Positions 26,783 to 35,972 of a stretch of 64,000 nucleotides of DNA are shown one piece after another. Every line of letters starts with the position of its first letter. The first letter of the stretch is position 1. Source of the stretch: Pseudoxanthomonas koreensis_A (lineage in GTDB: Bacteria; Pseudomonadota; Gammaproteobacteria; Xanthomonadales; Xanthomonadaceae). The notes beneath the pieces are model-generated. The model did not search any database. It was not told where the DNA came from and was given only the letters and a program-made list of their open reading frames with translations. Both the position numbers and the translations under genes were made by a program. The stretch lies in NCBI RefSeq assembly GCF_041890415.1, contig NZ_CP169056.1, forward strand, positions 620,001 through 684,000, written 5' to 3'.

Positions 26783-28042
26783 TCATTCCAGTTCCGGTGT
26801 GTTCCAGTCGCGCAGGTCGTCCAGGGTGGCGGTGGCACCGTCTGCCGCGTTGATCGCCAGGTCCGGTGCGGGCTCGTGCAGCAGGTGCCTGCCGATAGCC
26901 GCGCGCGTCGGTGCGTCCCATTGCGGTCGCCATTTGCAGTGGGTGCCGTCCTCCACGTCGGAGTGGTAGCCGAGGTTGCCCGCCGCGCCGAGCGCGCGGT
27001 AGATTTCGGCGCCGGCCAGCGCACTGGCGTGGCCCTGGCGTGCACCGAGCCAGGCCACGTGCGGGTTGTCCAGGATCAGCAGCCCGCGCGGCGCGACCAG
27101 GCCCAGCACCTGGTGCTGGTCGATGGCCAGCCGCTCGACCGCGCCGGTGTATGCGGCGAATGCATCACCCAGCCACGGCTGTTCGCCATATGCGCTGTGC
27201 GCCGGCTGCGTGCCCGCACCATCGCTGCCGCCACGCCATGTCGGCACGCCACCGGCACCGGATTCGATCGGAATCGTCAGCGCCACCCGCTGGTCGAATG
27301 CGCCGGCGGCCAGTGCACCCTTGCCCAGCCGCGAGCAGCCGGTGACGCCGATCGCGTCGGCGCGCAGCATTCCCTGGCCGGCGCCGGCGATCACGTCGAT
27401 GATGCGGCTCACGCCCCAGGCCCAGGCCATCAGGGTGCCGCTGGATTGCACCTGCTGCCCGTACAGGTCGAAGAACGCGCCCTGGCGTTCGCGGCCCTGG
27501 CCGGTTTCCGCGCCGAGCTGGGTAGGCAGGTAGTCGATGCGCGCCACGCCGTGCTCCACCAGCAGGCGGTCATCCACGCCGGCAACCCCGCCGACCACGA
27601 TCATCGCCGGGTGCGGCCCCGGCCCGGGCGGCAGGCGCAGGTTCGCGCTGAAGCTCACCTGGCGGCCGCCGTGGGCCACGGTCACGTCGATCCGCTCGCC
27701 GGTGATGGTGCCAGTCACTGCATCCGGCTGCGGACCCTTGTCGCCGTAGAGTTGGGCCTGCGCGGTCCGCAGGGTCCGTTGCCGCTGGCAGCGCCAGTCC
27801 GCGCGCGTATCCAGCCGCGATCCATCCGCACGGACGAAAGGGTCTGGCAGCAGTGGCCCGCCTGCGTCCACCAGTGCCTGGGCCGGGCAGTCGCGGCCAC
27901 GGTCCTCGACCAGTCCACCGGATCCGGTGGCATTCGGCGTGGCAGGCAGCACGGCGCCAGCGCTGTTGGCGGCATCCGCTGGAGGTGGCAGTGCGCACAG
28001 CAGGGCGAGCACGACGCATCGGGACAGCAGCAGGGTGGGCAT
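26783..28042 (-). CDS. CE15-like glucuronoyl esterase, secreted
   Basis: A protein of about 419 residues with an N-terminal signal peptide (LLLSRCVVLALLCALPPPADA). It shows the carbohydrate esterase family 15 hallmark GCSRLGKGA with the nucleophile Ser near residue 237, the following IPIESGAGG segment with a candidate acid Glu, and DGTHCKWRPQ with the likely catalytic His near residue 383. CE15 enzymes cleave ester bonds between lignin alcohols and glucuronic acid on xylan. Whether this one acts on plant wall or another uronic ester cannot be told here; no xylanase or other CAZyme neighbours it. It runs convergently toward the lipoprotein gene and lies downstream of the S1/P1 nuclease on the same strand. 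Confidence 0.82.
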   Translation of the reverse strand: MPTLLLSRCVVLALLCALPPPADAANSAGAVLPATPNATGSGGLVEDRGRDCPAQALVDAGGPLLPDPFVRADGSRLDTRADWRCQRQRTLRTAQAQLYGDKGPQPDAVTGTITGERIDVTVAHGGRQVSFSANLRLPPGPGPHPAMIVVGGVAGVDDRLLVEHGVARIDYLPTQLGAETGQGRERQGAFFDLYGQQVQSSGTLMAWAWGVSRIIDVIAGAGQGMLRADAIGVTGCSRLGKGALAAGAFDQRVALTIPIESGAGGVPTWRGGSDGAGTQPAHSAYGEQPWLGDAFAAYTGAVERLAIDQHQVLGLVAPRGLLILDNPHVAWLGARQGHASALAGAEIYRALGAAGNLGYHSDVEDGTHCKWRPQWDAPTRAAIGRHLLHEPAPDLAINAADGATATLDDLRDWNTPELE

Positions 28043-28143
28043 TGGAACTCCAGGACGGGCGGTCGTCGTCGGCGGCGCGGCCAGTGCGCGTACCAGTGTG
28101 CGTGCGCTCGCAGGCGTCGGCGGGATCTGGACGTTACACCAGG

Positions 28144-28980
28144 TCAGTGTGGCTCGAACGCGGCATTGAGAACGGCGGCCAGGCGCGCGCCGGCCAGACG
28201 CAACTGGTGTTCGACCTGCGGCAGGTGGGCGTCCACGTAGGCCTGGTCGACCGCGTGGCCCGATGGATAGATGCCGGTGCGCGGGATCAGGCGGCAGGAT
28301 TCGACAGCCCAGGCCGCCGCGCCTGCGGCCGGCAGCGGCGTGACCGCGGGCGGCGGCGTGGCACGCAGGCGTTTGAGCCATGCTGCTTCGCCCATGCGCC
28401 GGGTGCCGAGCAGGCCGCTGTCCCACAGGGCATGCAGGTTGGTGCCGCGACCGGCATGCTGCAGCTGGTAGGTGTTGCCGCCGCGGTCATGGCGGTTGCC
28501 GGCATGCAGCGGCTGGTGGGCGTCGCCGACCAGGTGGACCACGAACTTCAGTGCCTGCAGGCGTTCGGCATCGCTGCGCGAGGCGTCGGCCAGGATCCGG
28601 ACCTGGGCGTCGAGCGCGGCCACCAGGCAGTTGCCGCCGGCGCAGTCGCGCGCGGCCACGTAGGTGCAGCCGTGGTCGCCGAGGTTGACGTAGTGCCAGC
28701 GCGCGCTGCGGCGTCCGAGGTTCGGATCGCGTGCGCGCAGTTCGTCGACCCAGGAGGCGATGGCGGCCAGGTCCGGCGCCTGTTCACTGCGCAGCAAGCG
28801 GGCCACGCCGGCGCGTGCCTGTGGGCCCAGGCCGTCCTCGGCCAGCCGTGCCACAAGGCGGTGGCCCAGCGGTCCCCATGCCTGCGCGGGCAGGACGAAG
28901 GTCAGCGCCAGCAATGCGGCCAGCCAGCGCGCGGCGTGGGGAGCGCGGGACGGCATGCAGGGACGGCGGCGGTGGCGCAT
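28144..28980 (-). CDS. S1/P1 family zinc-dependent nuclease, secreted
   Basis: About 278 residues (270 if the ATG at 28956 is used). The signal peptide ends PAQA and the mature protein begins WGPLGHR; this N-terminal Trp supplies the zinc-binding amino and carbonyl groups in the S1/P1 family. Further metal ligands are visible in ASWVDE, WHYVNLGDH, VHLVGDAHQPLHAGNRHDRGG and NLHALWDS. These trinuclear-zinc enzymes degrade single-stranded DNA and RNA outside the cytoplasm and can provide phosphate or nucleosides. It is divergent from gapA. Confidence 0.92.
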   Translation of the reverse strand: MRHRRRPCMPSRAPHAARWLAALLALTFVLPAQAWGPLGHRLVARLAEDGLGPQARAGVARLLRSEQAPDLAAIASWVDELRARDPNLGRRSARWHYVNLGDHGCTYVAARDCAGGNCLVAALDAQVRILADASRSDAERLQALKFVVHLVGDAHQPLHAGNRHDRGGNTYQLQHAGRGTNLHALWDSGLLGTRRMGEAAWLKRLRATPPPAVTPLPAAGAAAWAVESCRLIPRTGIYPSGHAVDQAYVDAHLPQVEHQLRLAGARLAAVLNAAFEPH

Positions 28981-29069
28981 CCGGGCACTGTAACCGAGGC
29001 ACGCACCCGCGTTGCCGCGGCATTGCCGGCAACAGGGGCCGGCCCTGCGCGGCTGCCGCCCGGCAGGTG

Positions 29070-29085
29070 ATTTCCGTTGCAACGG
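29070..29085. promoter_or_regulatory. Palindrome upstream of gapA shared with the pnt/sigma gap
   Basis: A perfect 12-bp palindrome CCGTTGCAACGG lies at 29074-29085, 137 bases before gapA in the gap divergent from the S1/P1 nuclease. The 14-mer ATTTCCGTTGCAAC at 29070-29083 occurs again, on the other strand, at 51116-51129. A regulator binding site is inferred; the regulator is unknown. Confidence 0.4.
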
Positions 29086-29154
29086 CAACGCCCGCGTGCA
29101 CCGGCCGTTACGGCCGCCGCCGCTGCGGCTGCGCTGGGCTGGAGGGGCGCGGGT

Positions 29155-29162
29155 GCTAGAAT
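29155..29162 (+). promoter_or_regulatory. GCTAGAAT -10-like element upstream of gapA
   Basis: GCTAGAAT 60 bases before the gapA ATG, within GC-rich DNA. Same octamer as before ridA, rpmE2, pip and sufT. No clear -35. Confidence 0.55.
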
Positions 29163-29222
29163 ACGGACCCTCTTTCCACCCACATGGGCCACGCCGGACG
29201 TGGCCGTCAGGAGTCACGCGCA

Positions 29223-30227
29223 ATGGCGATCAAGGTTGGCATCAACGGGTTCGGCCGCATCGGCCGCAACGTGCTGCGTTCGGCGGTGCAGAACTTCGGG
29301 GACGACATCCAGATCGTCGCGATCAACGACCTGCTCGAGCCCGACTACCTGGCCTACATGCTGCAGTACGACTCCGTGCACGGCCGCTTCCAGGGCGAGG
29401 TGAAGGTCGAGGGCAATACCCTGATCGTCAACGGCCAGAAGATCCGCCTGACCCAGGAGCGCGACCCGGCCAACCTCAAGTGGGACGAAGTCGGCGCCGA
29501 GGTGGTGCTCGAGTCCACCGGCCTGTTCCTGACCAAGGAAACCTGCCAGAAGCACCTGGACGCCGGCGCGAAGAAGGTGATCCAGTCGGCCCCGTCCAAG
29601 GACGACACGCCGATGTTCGTGTTCGGCGTGAACCACCACGAGTACGCCGGCCAGGCGATCGTGTCCAACGCCTCGTGCACCACCAATTGCCTGGCCCCGC
29701 TGGCCAAGGTCATCCACGACAAGTGGGGGATCAAGCGTGGCCTGATGACCACCGTGCACGCCGCCACCGCCACCCAGAAGACCGTCGACGGCCCGTCCAA
29801 CAAGGATTGGCGTGGTGGTCGCGGCATCCTCGAGAACATCATTCCGTCCTCCACCGGCGCAGCCAAGGCGGTTGGCGTGGTGATCCCGGCGTTGAACAAG
29901 AAGCTGACCGGCATGAGCTTCCGCGTGCCCATCTCCGATGTCTCGGTGGTCGACCTCACCTGCGAGCTGGAGAAGCCGGCGACCTACGAGGAGATCAAGG
30001 CCGAGGTCAAGGCGCAGAGCGAGGGCGCGCTGAAGGGCGTGCTGGGCTACACCGAGGACAAGGTGGTGGCCACCGACTTCCGCGGCGACACCCGCACCTC
30101 GATCTTCGACGCCGACGCCGGTATCGCCCTGGACAGCACCTTCGTCAAGCTGGTGTCGTGGTACGACAACGAGTGGGGCTATTCCAACAAGTGCCTGGAG
30201 ATGGTGCGCGTGGTGGCCGGCAAGTAG
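29223..30227 (+). CDS. gapA: Glyceraldehyde-3-phosphate dehydrogenase
   Basis: A 334-residue glycolytic enzyme that oxidatively phosphorylates glyceraldehyde-3-phosphate with NAD+. The Rossmann motif GINGFGRIGRNV opens the protein, and an Asp in the INDLLEPD segment fits NAD+ preference. The catalytic Cys is in SNASCTTNCL (about 152), with the partner His in the HAATATQKT region. It ends with SWYDNEWGYSNKCLEM, usual for GapA. The ATG at 29223 follows a CAGGAG ribosome binding site. A GCTAGAAT promoter-like element lies 60 bases upstream and a hairpin terminator follows. Confidence 0.97.
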   Translation: MAIKVGINGFGRIGRNVLRSAVQNFGDDIQIVAINDLLEPDYLAYMLQYDSVHGRFQGEVKVEGNTLIVNGQKIRLTQERDPANLKWDEVGAEVVLESTGLFLTKETCQKHLDAGAKKVIQSAPSKDDTPMFVFGVNHHEYAGQAIVSNASCTTNCLAPLAKVIHDKWGIKRGLMTTVHAATATQKTVDGPSNKDWRGGRGILENIIPSSTGAAKAVGVVIPALNKKLTGMSFRVPISDVSVVDLTCELEKPATYEEIKAEVKAQSEGALKGVLGYTEDKVVATDFRGDTRTSIFDADAGIALDSTFVKLVSWYDNEWGYSNKCLEMVRVVAGK

Positions 30228-30256
30228 GCCGGTTCCCGCCAGGCATGACCCAGACG

Positions 30257-30283
30257 CGAAGGCGCCCCCGGTGGGCGCCTTCG
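30257..30283 (+). terminator. Hairpin terminator after gapA
   Basis: A perfect 11-bp stem (CGAAGGCGCCC / GGGCGCCTTCG) with a five-base loop, 29 bases after the gapA stop. The T run is short (ACGTTTG). Confidence 0.65.
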
Positions 30284-30430
30284 ACGTTTGGTGCCGCCGG
30301 CAGGGCGGGTGCCGACGCCTGGCGGCCGGCGTCTTGCAATGAGGCGGCGCATCGTTGACTCTGCGCGCGCCGGGTCGGTGGGGTTGCGCCGGCAACCAGC
30401 GCAGTGGACCTGACGGGACGGGGGCAGGGG

Positions 30431-33214
30431 ATGGATGGATTCATTGGGTTGTTGGTCGTGCTTGGCCTGGCATTGCTGGTCATGCCGGTCCTGCTGATCG
30501 TGGCGCTGGTCTCGTTGGCCGGGTTGAAGGGGCGCGTGACCGCGCTCGAAGACGATCTGGCCGCCCTGCAGCACGCATCGGCACGCGCACCGGCACCGGC
30601 ATCTGCGCGCACGGCTGCACCGGCACCTGCACCTGCACCAGCCACTGCCGCGTCGGCCAGGGACGATGATGGTGGACCGGTCCTGGCGGACCTGATGCGT
30701 GCGCGTGCCACGCCTGCAACGCGGTCGTCGCCATTGCCGCCGGCCGAGCCTGCCGCACCCGCACCCGCACCCGCACCTTCTCCTGCCGCGCCCGCACCAT
30801 CCGCGCCGCCACCACTGCCTGCCGCAGCCCGGGTCGCACCGGCGCCTGGCCCCGCGCCGGCGTCGGCTGCAGCCAGTGCCCGCCGGCCGGCGCACACCAC
30901 CACCACCACCGAACCGGGCGATGCGCTGGTGCGCATGGTCAAGCGCTGGTTCACCGTGGGCAACCTGCCGGCCAAGGTGGGCGTGCTGGTGATGCTGGCC
31001 GGCGTGGCGGCGCTGCTCAAGTACGCCGCCGACCAGGGCCTGTTCGTGTTGCCGATGGAGCTGCGCCTGGCCGGCGTGGCCGCCGCGGCCCTGGCAGCGC
31101 TGGGCTTTGCATGGCGCAAGCGCGAGAGCAACCGCGCCTTCGCCCTCAGCGTGCAGGGCGGTGCCATCGGCGTGCTGCTGCTGACGGTGTTCGCCGCGTT
31201 CAAGCTCTATGACCTGATCGACCCGGCGCCTGCGTTCGCCCTGAGCGTGATCCTGGTCGCCGGTGCGATGTTGCTGGCGGTATTGCAGAACAGCCAGGCC
31301 CTGGCGGCCTTCGCCCTGCTGGCCGGTTACCTGGCGCCGATCTGGCTGTCCACCGGCAGTGGCAACCACGTGGCGCTGTTCTCCTATTACGCGCTGCTCA
31401 ATACCGCAGTGGTGGTGGTCGCGTGGTTCAAGGCATGGCGCTCGCTGAACCTGCTCGGCTTCGTGTTCACCTTCGGCATCGGCACCCTGTGGGGCATCGA
31501 TGCCTATGTGCCGGAGAAGTACGCCAGCACCCAGCCGTTCCTGGCCCTGTTCTTCGCCTTCTACCTGGTGGTGCCGCTGCTGTTCGCGCGGCGCCGGCCG
31601 GAGAATCGCCGCGACCTCGTCGATGGCTGCCTGGTGTTCGGCACGCCGCTGATCGCCTTCAGCCTGCAGGCCGCCTTGATGGAAGGGCAGCGCTTGCCGC
31701 TGGCATTCTGCGCGCTTGGCCTGGCGGCACTGTACGCACTGCTGGCCTGGTCCCTGCTGCGGCGCAGGGGCTACGAGGTGCTGGCCCAGTCCTACGCGAT
31801 CCTGGCCGTGGGCTTCGCCACCCTGTCCGTGCCACTGGGCCTGAGTGCGCGCGCCACCGCCAGCGTGCTGGCGCTGGAAGGTGCCGGCCTGGTCTGGCTC
31901 GGGCTGCGCCAGCAGCGCTGGATGCCGCAGTTCAGCGGCGTTGCCCTGCAGTTGCTGGCCGCCATCGCACTGCTGATCGGGCTGGAGCGGGTGGACGAGG
32001 ACCTGCGCGCGGTGCTCAATCCCACCGCCATGGGCATGGTCCTGATCGCGCTGGCGGGCCTGGCCAGTGCCTGGGTGGCGCGGGCATACGGGCGCACGCT
32101 CATGGCCTCGGTGTTCTACCTGTGGGGCCTGGCCTGGTGGGCAGGCAACGGCCTGCACGAAGGCTCGCGTTTCGTCGAGTGGGGCTTGCGTGCGGACCTG
32201 TGGCTGGTGTTTGCCGCGGTGACCGGGTGGCTGGCAGCCGAGGTCCACCGCCGCCGCCCCGCGCCCTTGCTTGCGCTGACCCTGCTGGGCGCGTTTGTCA
32301 TCGCCGCCCCGCTGGCTGCATGGCAGGGCCATGCGCATGTGCACCCGGCCGGCGGCAACTTCGGTGCAATGGCCTGGCTGGCGTTCGCGCTGCTTGGCCT
32401 GCGCGCATTGGCCTGCCTGGCCCAGGACCCCGGGCGCAGCGCCCGCGCCGCGCAGTTCGCCTGGTGGCTGGTGTGGCCACTGGTGTTGTCGATGGAAGGT
32501 CGATGGATCGCGGGCGAGGCGGGGTTGGGCCAAGGTTGGACGCTGGGCCTGATGGGCCTGCCCTGGCTGGCGCTGGCGGCACTGGGACTGTGGCGCTGGT
32601 CGTGGCTGGTCGCGCCGCGTCGCCCCGAGGTCGCGGCCCCGGCGCACCTGGCCCTGCTGTGCGTGGTGATGGTGGTGCTGGGTGGCGGCTGGCTGCTGGC
32701 ACTGCCCAGGCCACTGGGCGCCGCGCCGCTGCCATGGCTGCCGCTGCTCAACCCGGGTGAACTGGCGCAGTTGGCTGTCCTGGGCCTGATGGCCAGCTGG
32801 ATGGTGGCCGGGCAGCTGTCGTCCGGCATGCGCAACGCGGTGGTGGCCAGCGGCGGTTTCCTGCTGTTGAGCATGAGCACGCTGCGCACGGTGCATCACT
32901 GGGCGGGCGTGGAGTGGTCCTCGCAGATGCTGTCCACCAGCCTTGCCCAGACCAGCCTGACCGTGGTCTGGAGCGTGCTCGGCGTGATCGGCTGGATCGT
33001 CGGTTCGCGCGGTGGCCGGCGCGGGCTGTGGCTGGCAGGTGCGTTGCTGATGGGCGTGGTGCTGGCCAAACTGGTGCTGGTCGATCGCCAGCACCTGGGC
33101 AACCTGATGGGGATCATCTCCTTCATCGCCTACGGCATGCTCTGCTCGATCGTCGGCTACTTCGCGCCTGCGCCGCCGCGCGCGGCGTCCGTCCACGGGG
33201 AGGCGCGCGCATGA
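30431..33214 (+). CDS. DUF2339 family polytopic membrane protein
   Basis: About 927 residues. After a first membrane helix (about 4-30) there is a short coiled stretch, then roughly 120 residues of Ala/Pro low-complexity linker, and then about twenty or more hydrophobic segments that fill the rest (GNLPAKVGVLVMLAGVAALLKYAADQ, shortened: the conserved DUF2339 opening near residue 175). I chose ATG 30431, preceded by GGCAGGGG, over the in-frame ATG at 30404. Function is unknown. It overlaps the DUF3999 gene by four bases; the two families recur together, suggesting a membrane complex. Confidence 0.87.
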   Translation: MDGFIGLLVVLGLALLVMPVLLIVALVSLAGLKGRVTALEDDLAALQHASARAPAPASARTAAPAPAPAPATAASARDDDGGPVLADLMRARATPATRSSPLPPAEPAAPAPAPAPSPAAPAPSAPPPLPAAARVAPAPGPAPASAAASARRPAHTTTTTEPGDALVRMVKRWFTVGNLPAKVGVLVMLAGVAALLKYAADQGLFVLPMELRLAGVAAAALAALGFAWRKRESNRAFALSVQGGAIGVLLLTVFAAFKLYDLIDPAPAFALSVILVAGAMLLAVLQNSQALAAFALLAGYLAPIWLSTGSGNHVALFSYYALLNTAVVVVAWFKAWRSLNLLGFVFTFGIGTLWGIDAYVPEKYASTQPFLALFFAFYLVVPLLFARRRPENRRDLVDGCLVFGTPLIAFSLQAALMEGQRLPLAFCALGLAALYALLAWSLLRRRGYEVLAQSYAILAVGFATLSVPLGLSARATASVLALEGAGLVWLGLRQQRWMPQFSGVALQLLAAIALLIGLERVDEDLRAVLNPTAMGMVLIALAGLASAWVARAYGRTLMASVFYLWGLAWWAGNGLHEGSRFVEWGLRADLWLVFAAVTGWLAAEVHRRRPAPLLALTLLGAFVIAAPLAAWQGHAHVHPAGGNFGAMAWLAFALLGLRALACLAQDPGRSARAAQFAWWLVWPLVLSMEGRWIAGEAGLGQGWTLGLMGLPWLALAALGLWRWSWLVAPRRPEVAAPAHLALLCVVMVVLGGGWLLALPRPLGAAPLPWLPLLNPGELAQLAVLGLMASWMVAGQLSSGMRNAVVASGGFLLLSMSTLRTVHHWAGVEWSSQMLSTSLAQTSLTVVWSVLGVIGWIVGSRGGRRGLWLAGALLMGVVLAKLVLVDRQHLGNLMGIISFIAYGMLCSIVGYFAPAPPRAASVHGEARA

Positions 33215-34578
33215 GCAGGTCCGCCTGGCTGTGCCTGTTGTTCCTTGTGCCCGTGCTTGCCGCGGCCGGTACCCGCGAGGAGTACGCCCGGCAGTGGCTG
33301 CTGACCGCCGGCCAGGCCGATGCCGGTGCCTATCGGGTGGTCCTGGACGAAGCGGTGTACCGCAGCGCCACGCAGCCGTCACTGCGCGACCTGGAGGTGT
33401 TCAACACCTCGGGCCAGCCGATGCCGGCGGCGCTGCTGTCGCCGGCGCAGCCGCTGGCACAGCCGCCGCGCACGCTGGACCTGCCGTGGTTCGCGCTGCC
33501 GGACGCCGGGCGGCGTGCCAGTGGCGATATCCGCCTGATTGCCGAGCGCAGTGCCGATGGCGGCATCCTGAGGGTCGAGGCCGGAACCGTGGCCGGGCCG
33601 GATGCCCCCTCCGGCGATCACTGGCTGGTCGATGCCAGCCGCCTGCGCGAGCCGGTGCGTGCGCTGCTGCTGGAGTGGGAGGCACCAGCGCAGCCGTTGC
33701 AGGCGGGATACAGGGTTGAAGGCAGCGACGACCTGAGCCGCTGGCGCACGCTCAACGCCGGCACCACCCTGCTGGACCTGCAGCGTGATGGCCAGCGCTT
33801 GCGCCAGGGCCGGATCGAGCTGGACGGGCAGGCGCGCTACCTGCGCCTGCTGCCCACCGGCACGGGCACCGCGCCGGGGCTCACCGGCGTGCGCGCCGAG
33901 CTGGCGCCGCCAGCCGCGCAGGAGTCCTGGCAATGGCTGGAAATCTCCGGCGAGCGGCGCCGCGAGGGCGGCCGCGACTATTTCGAGTTCGTGCTGCCGG
34001 GCCGCTTCCCGGTCGCGCGTGCGGATGTGCGCCTGCCCGGCAACAGCGCGGTTGAATGGACCCTCTACAGCCGCGAGGACGCCGACGCTGGCTGGGCCTG
34101 GCGCGCAGGCCCGTGGATGGCCTACGAGGTCGGCACCGGCGCCGATGCGGCCAGCCGCTCGGCGCCCAAGGCACTGTCCGCCCCGGTGCGTGACCGCCAC
34201 TGGCGGCTGGCCGCCGCGACCCCGACCGGCGAAGCCGAGCCGGTGCTGCGCCTGGGCTATCGGCCCGAGGTGGTGGTGTTCCTGGCCCAGGGCGCGCCGC
34301 CGTATGCGTTGGCCGCCGGCAGCGGCAATGCACAGCGTGCCGATGCACCGATCCCGGCGTTGCTCGAAGCACTGCGTCGGCAGCGAGGACCAGGCTGGCA
34401 GCCTGCGCCCGCCTACCTGGCGGATGCGCCACAGGAACTGGCGGGCGAGCGTGCACTGCGCAGCCAGCGCACTTACGACTGGAAGGCATGGTTGTTGTGG
34501 TCGCTGCTGATTGTCGGCGCGGTCGCGGTGGCCGGGTTGGGGATGAGCCTGCTGCGCAAGCGCCCGTCGCCAGAGTGA
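33211..34578 (+). CDS. DUF3999 family exported protein
   Basis: A 455-residue protein with a signal peptide (LCLLFLVPVLAAAG), a large beta-rich periplasmic region and one C-terminal transmembrane helix (LLWSLLIVGAVAVAGLGMSLL, trimmed: about 430-449) followed by a short basic tail. The topology fits a periplasmic domain anchored beside the DUF2339 protein. Its ATG overlaps the DUF2339 stop. Function unknown; an envelope role is inferred from topology only. Confidence 0.85.
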   Translation: MSRSAWLCLLFLVPVLAAAGTREEYARQWLLTAGQADAGAYRVVLDEAVYRSATQPSLRDLEVFNTSGQPMPAALLSPAQPLAQPPRTLDLPWFALPDAGRRASGDIRLIAERSADGGILRVEAGTVAGPDAPSGDHWLVDASRLREPVRALLLEWEAPAQPLQAGYRVEGSDDLSRWRTLNAGTTLLDLQRDGQRLRQGRIELDGQARYLRLLPTGTGTAPGLTGVRAELAPPAAQESWQWLEISGERRREGGRDYFEFVLPGRFPVARADVRLPGNSAVEWTLYSREDADAGWAWRAGPWMAYEVGTGADAASRSAPKALSAPVRDRHWRLAAATPTGEAEPVLRLGYRPEVVVFLAQGAPPYALAAGSGNAQRADAPIPALLEALRRQRGPGWQPAPAYLADAPQELAGERALRSQRTYDWKAWLLWSLLIVGAVAVAGLGMSLLRKRPSPE

Positions 34579-34593
34579 TCCACGCCGCCGCAG

Positions 34594-34625
34594 CGGCGCC
34601 GGTCCGCGCAGCGCGACCGGCGCCG
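34594..34625 (+). terminator. Hairpin after the DUF2339-DUF3999 pair
   Basis: A perfect 11-bp stem (CGGCGCCGGTC / GACCGGCGCCG) with a ten-base loop, 15 bases after the DUF3999 stop and before the pgk leader. Only ATTTG follows, so the termination signal is moderate. Confidence 0.5.
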
Positions 34626-34736
34626 ATTTGCCGCCACCGGGCCGCGGCGGGACAATGCCGGGCTTCGTGGACGCGCCGCTGCATCGCCGCGCCGCCGCCA
34701 CGGTTGCCCTTTCCCCCCGATGACGAGTAGCAGCCC

Positions 34737-35912
34737 ATGACGATCCTGCGGATGACCGACCTCGACCTTGCCGGCAAGCGCGTGCTGATCCGGCAGGACC
34801 TCAACGTTCCACTCGAGGACGGCCGCATCACCTCCGAGCAGCGCATCACCGCCTCGGTGCCGACCCTGAAGCTGGCGCTGGAACAGGGCGCAGCAGTGAT
34901 GGTGACCTCGCACCTGGGGCGGCCGAAGGAAGGTGCCTGGAGCCAGGCCGACTCGCTGGCACCGGTGGCCGCGCGCCTGTCGCAATTGCTCGGCGTGGAC
35001 GTGCCGCTGGTCAAGGACTGGGTGGATGGCGTGGACGTGGCGCCCGGCCAGGTCGTGCTGCTGGAGAACTGCCGCATGAACGTGGGCGAAGGCAAGGACG
35101 ACGAGGCGCTGGCGAGGAAGTACGCGGCCTTGTGCGACGTGTTCGTGATGGATGCGTTCGGCACCGCGCACCGCGCCCAGGCCTCCACCCATGGCGTGAT
35201 CCGCTTCGCCCCGGTCGCCGCCGGCGGTCCGCTGCTGATGGCCGAGCTGGACGCGCTGGACAAGGCACTGGCCAACCCGGCCCGTCCGCTGCTGGCCATC
35301 GTGGCCGGCAGCAAGGTCTCCACCAAGCTGGAACTGCTCACCAGCCTGGTGGGCAAGGTGGACCAGCTCATCGTCGGTGGCGGCATCGCCAACACCTTCA
35401 TCGCCGCAGCCGGGCACGGCGTGGGCAAGTCGCTGCACGAGGCCGACCTGCTCGACACCGCGCGCAAGATCGATGCCGATGCCAAGGCACGCAACGCGCA
35501 GATCCCGCTGCCGGTGGACGTGGTGGTGGCGCCGGCGTTCGCCGCCGACGCGCCGGCCACGGTCAGGCCGGTCGATGCGGTGGCGGCCGACGACATGATC
35601 CTGGACATCGGTCCGCAGACCGCCGCGCAGTACGCCGAGCTGATCAAGGCCGCCGGCACGGTGGTGTGGAACGGGCCGGTGGGCGTGTTCGAGTTCGACG
35701 CCTTCGGCAAGGGCACCGAGACCCTGGCACGGGCGATTGCCGCGTCCGATGCGTTCTCCATCGCCGGTGGCGGCGACACCCTGGCGGCGGTGGACAAGTA
35801 CGGGATCGCCGGCCAGGTCAGCTACATCTCCACCGGCGGCGGCGCGTTCCTGGAATTCCTGGAAGGCAAGACCTTGCCGGCCGTGGCGGCGCTACAGGCG
35901 CGCGGCGGCTGA
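34737..35912 (+). CDS. pgk: Phosphoglycerate kinase
   Basis: A 391-residue glycolytic kinase making ATP from 1,3-bisphosphoglycerate. Characteristic pieces are KRVLIRQDLNVPLEDG at the N-terminus, the HLGRPKEG loop, FGTAHRAQAST, the hinge segment VVWNGPVGVFE, and the nucleotide loop GGGDTLAAVD near the C-terminus. It starts at ATG 34737 after a 158-base leader containing GGGACAATGC. A pgk a few kilobases after gapA is normal for the group, with the membrane pair intervening here. Confidence 0.97.
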   Translation: MTILRMTDLDLAGKRVLIRQDLNVPLEDGRITSEQRITASVPTLKLALEQGAAVMVTSHLGRPKEGAWSQADSLAPVAARLSQLLGVDVPLVKDWVDGVDVAPGQVVLLENCRMNVGEGKDDEALARKYAALCDVFVMDAFGTAHRAQASTHGVIRFAPVAAGGPLLMAELDALDKALANPARPLLAIVAGSKVSTKLELLTSLVGKVDQLIVGGGIANTFIAAAGHGVGKSLHEADLLDTARKIDADAKARNAQIPLPVDVVVAPAFAADAPATVRPVDAVAADDMILDIGPQTAAQYAELIKAAGTVVWNGPVGVFEFDAFGKGTETLARAIAASDAFSIAGGGDTLAAVDKYGIAGQVSYISTGGGAFLEFLEGKTLPAVAALQARGG

Positions 35913-35972
35913 GTGGGCCGCGGGGGTGGCGCCTGCCATCCCCGCGACCGCCGCAGGATCAACGATGCAGGA

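Noticed and set aside
30590..30900. Repetitive GCACC/GCC-rich stretch that looked like a tandem repeat array
   Set aside because: It is the coding sequence of the Ala/Pro linker in the DUF2339 protein. Units are irregular, with no spacers; not a CRISPR or satellite.
30179..33382. A 1067-codon open frame on the minus strand opposite DUF2339
   Set aside because: Gln/His/Arg-rich nonsense antisense to a membrane protein gene; no start signal or homology.
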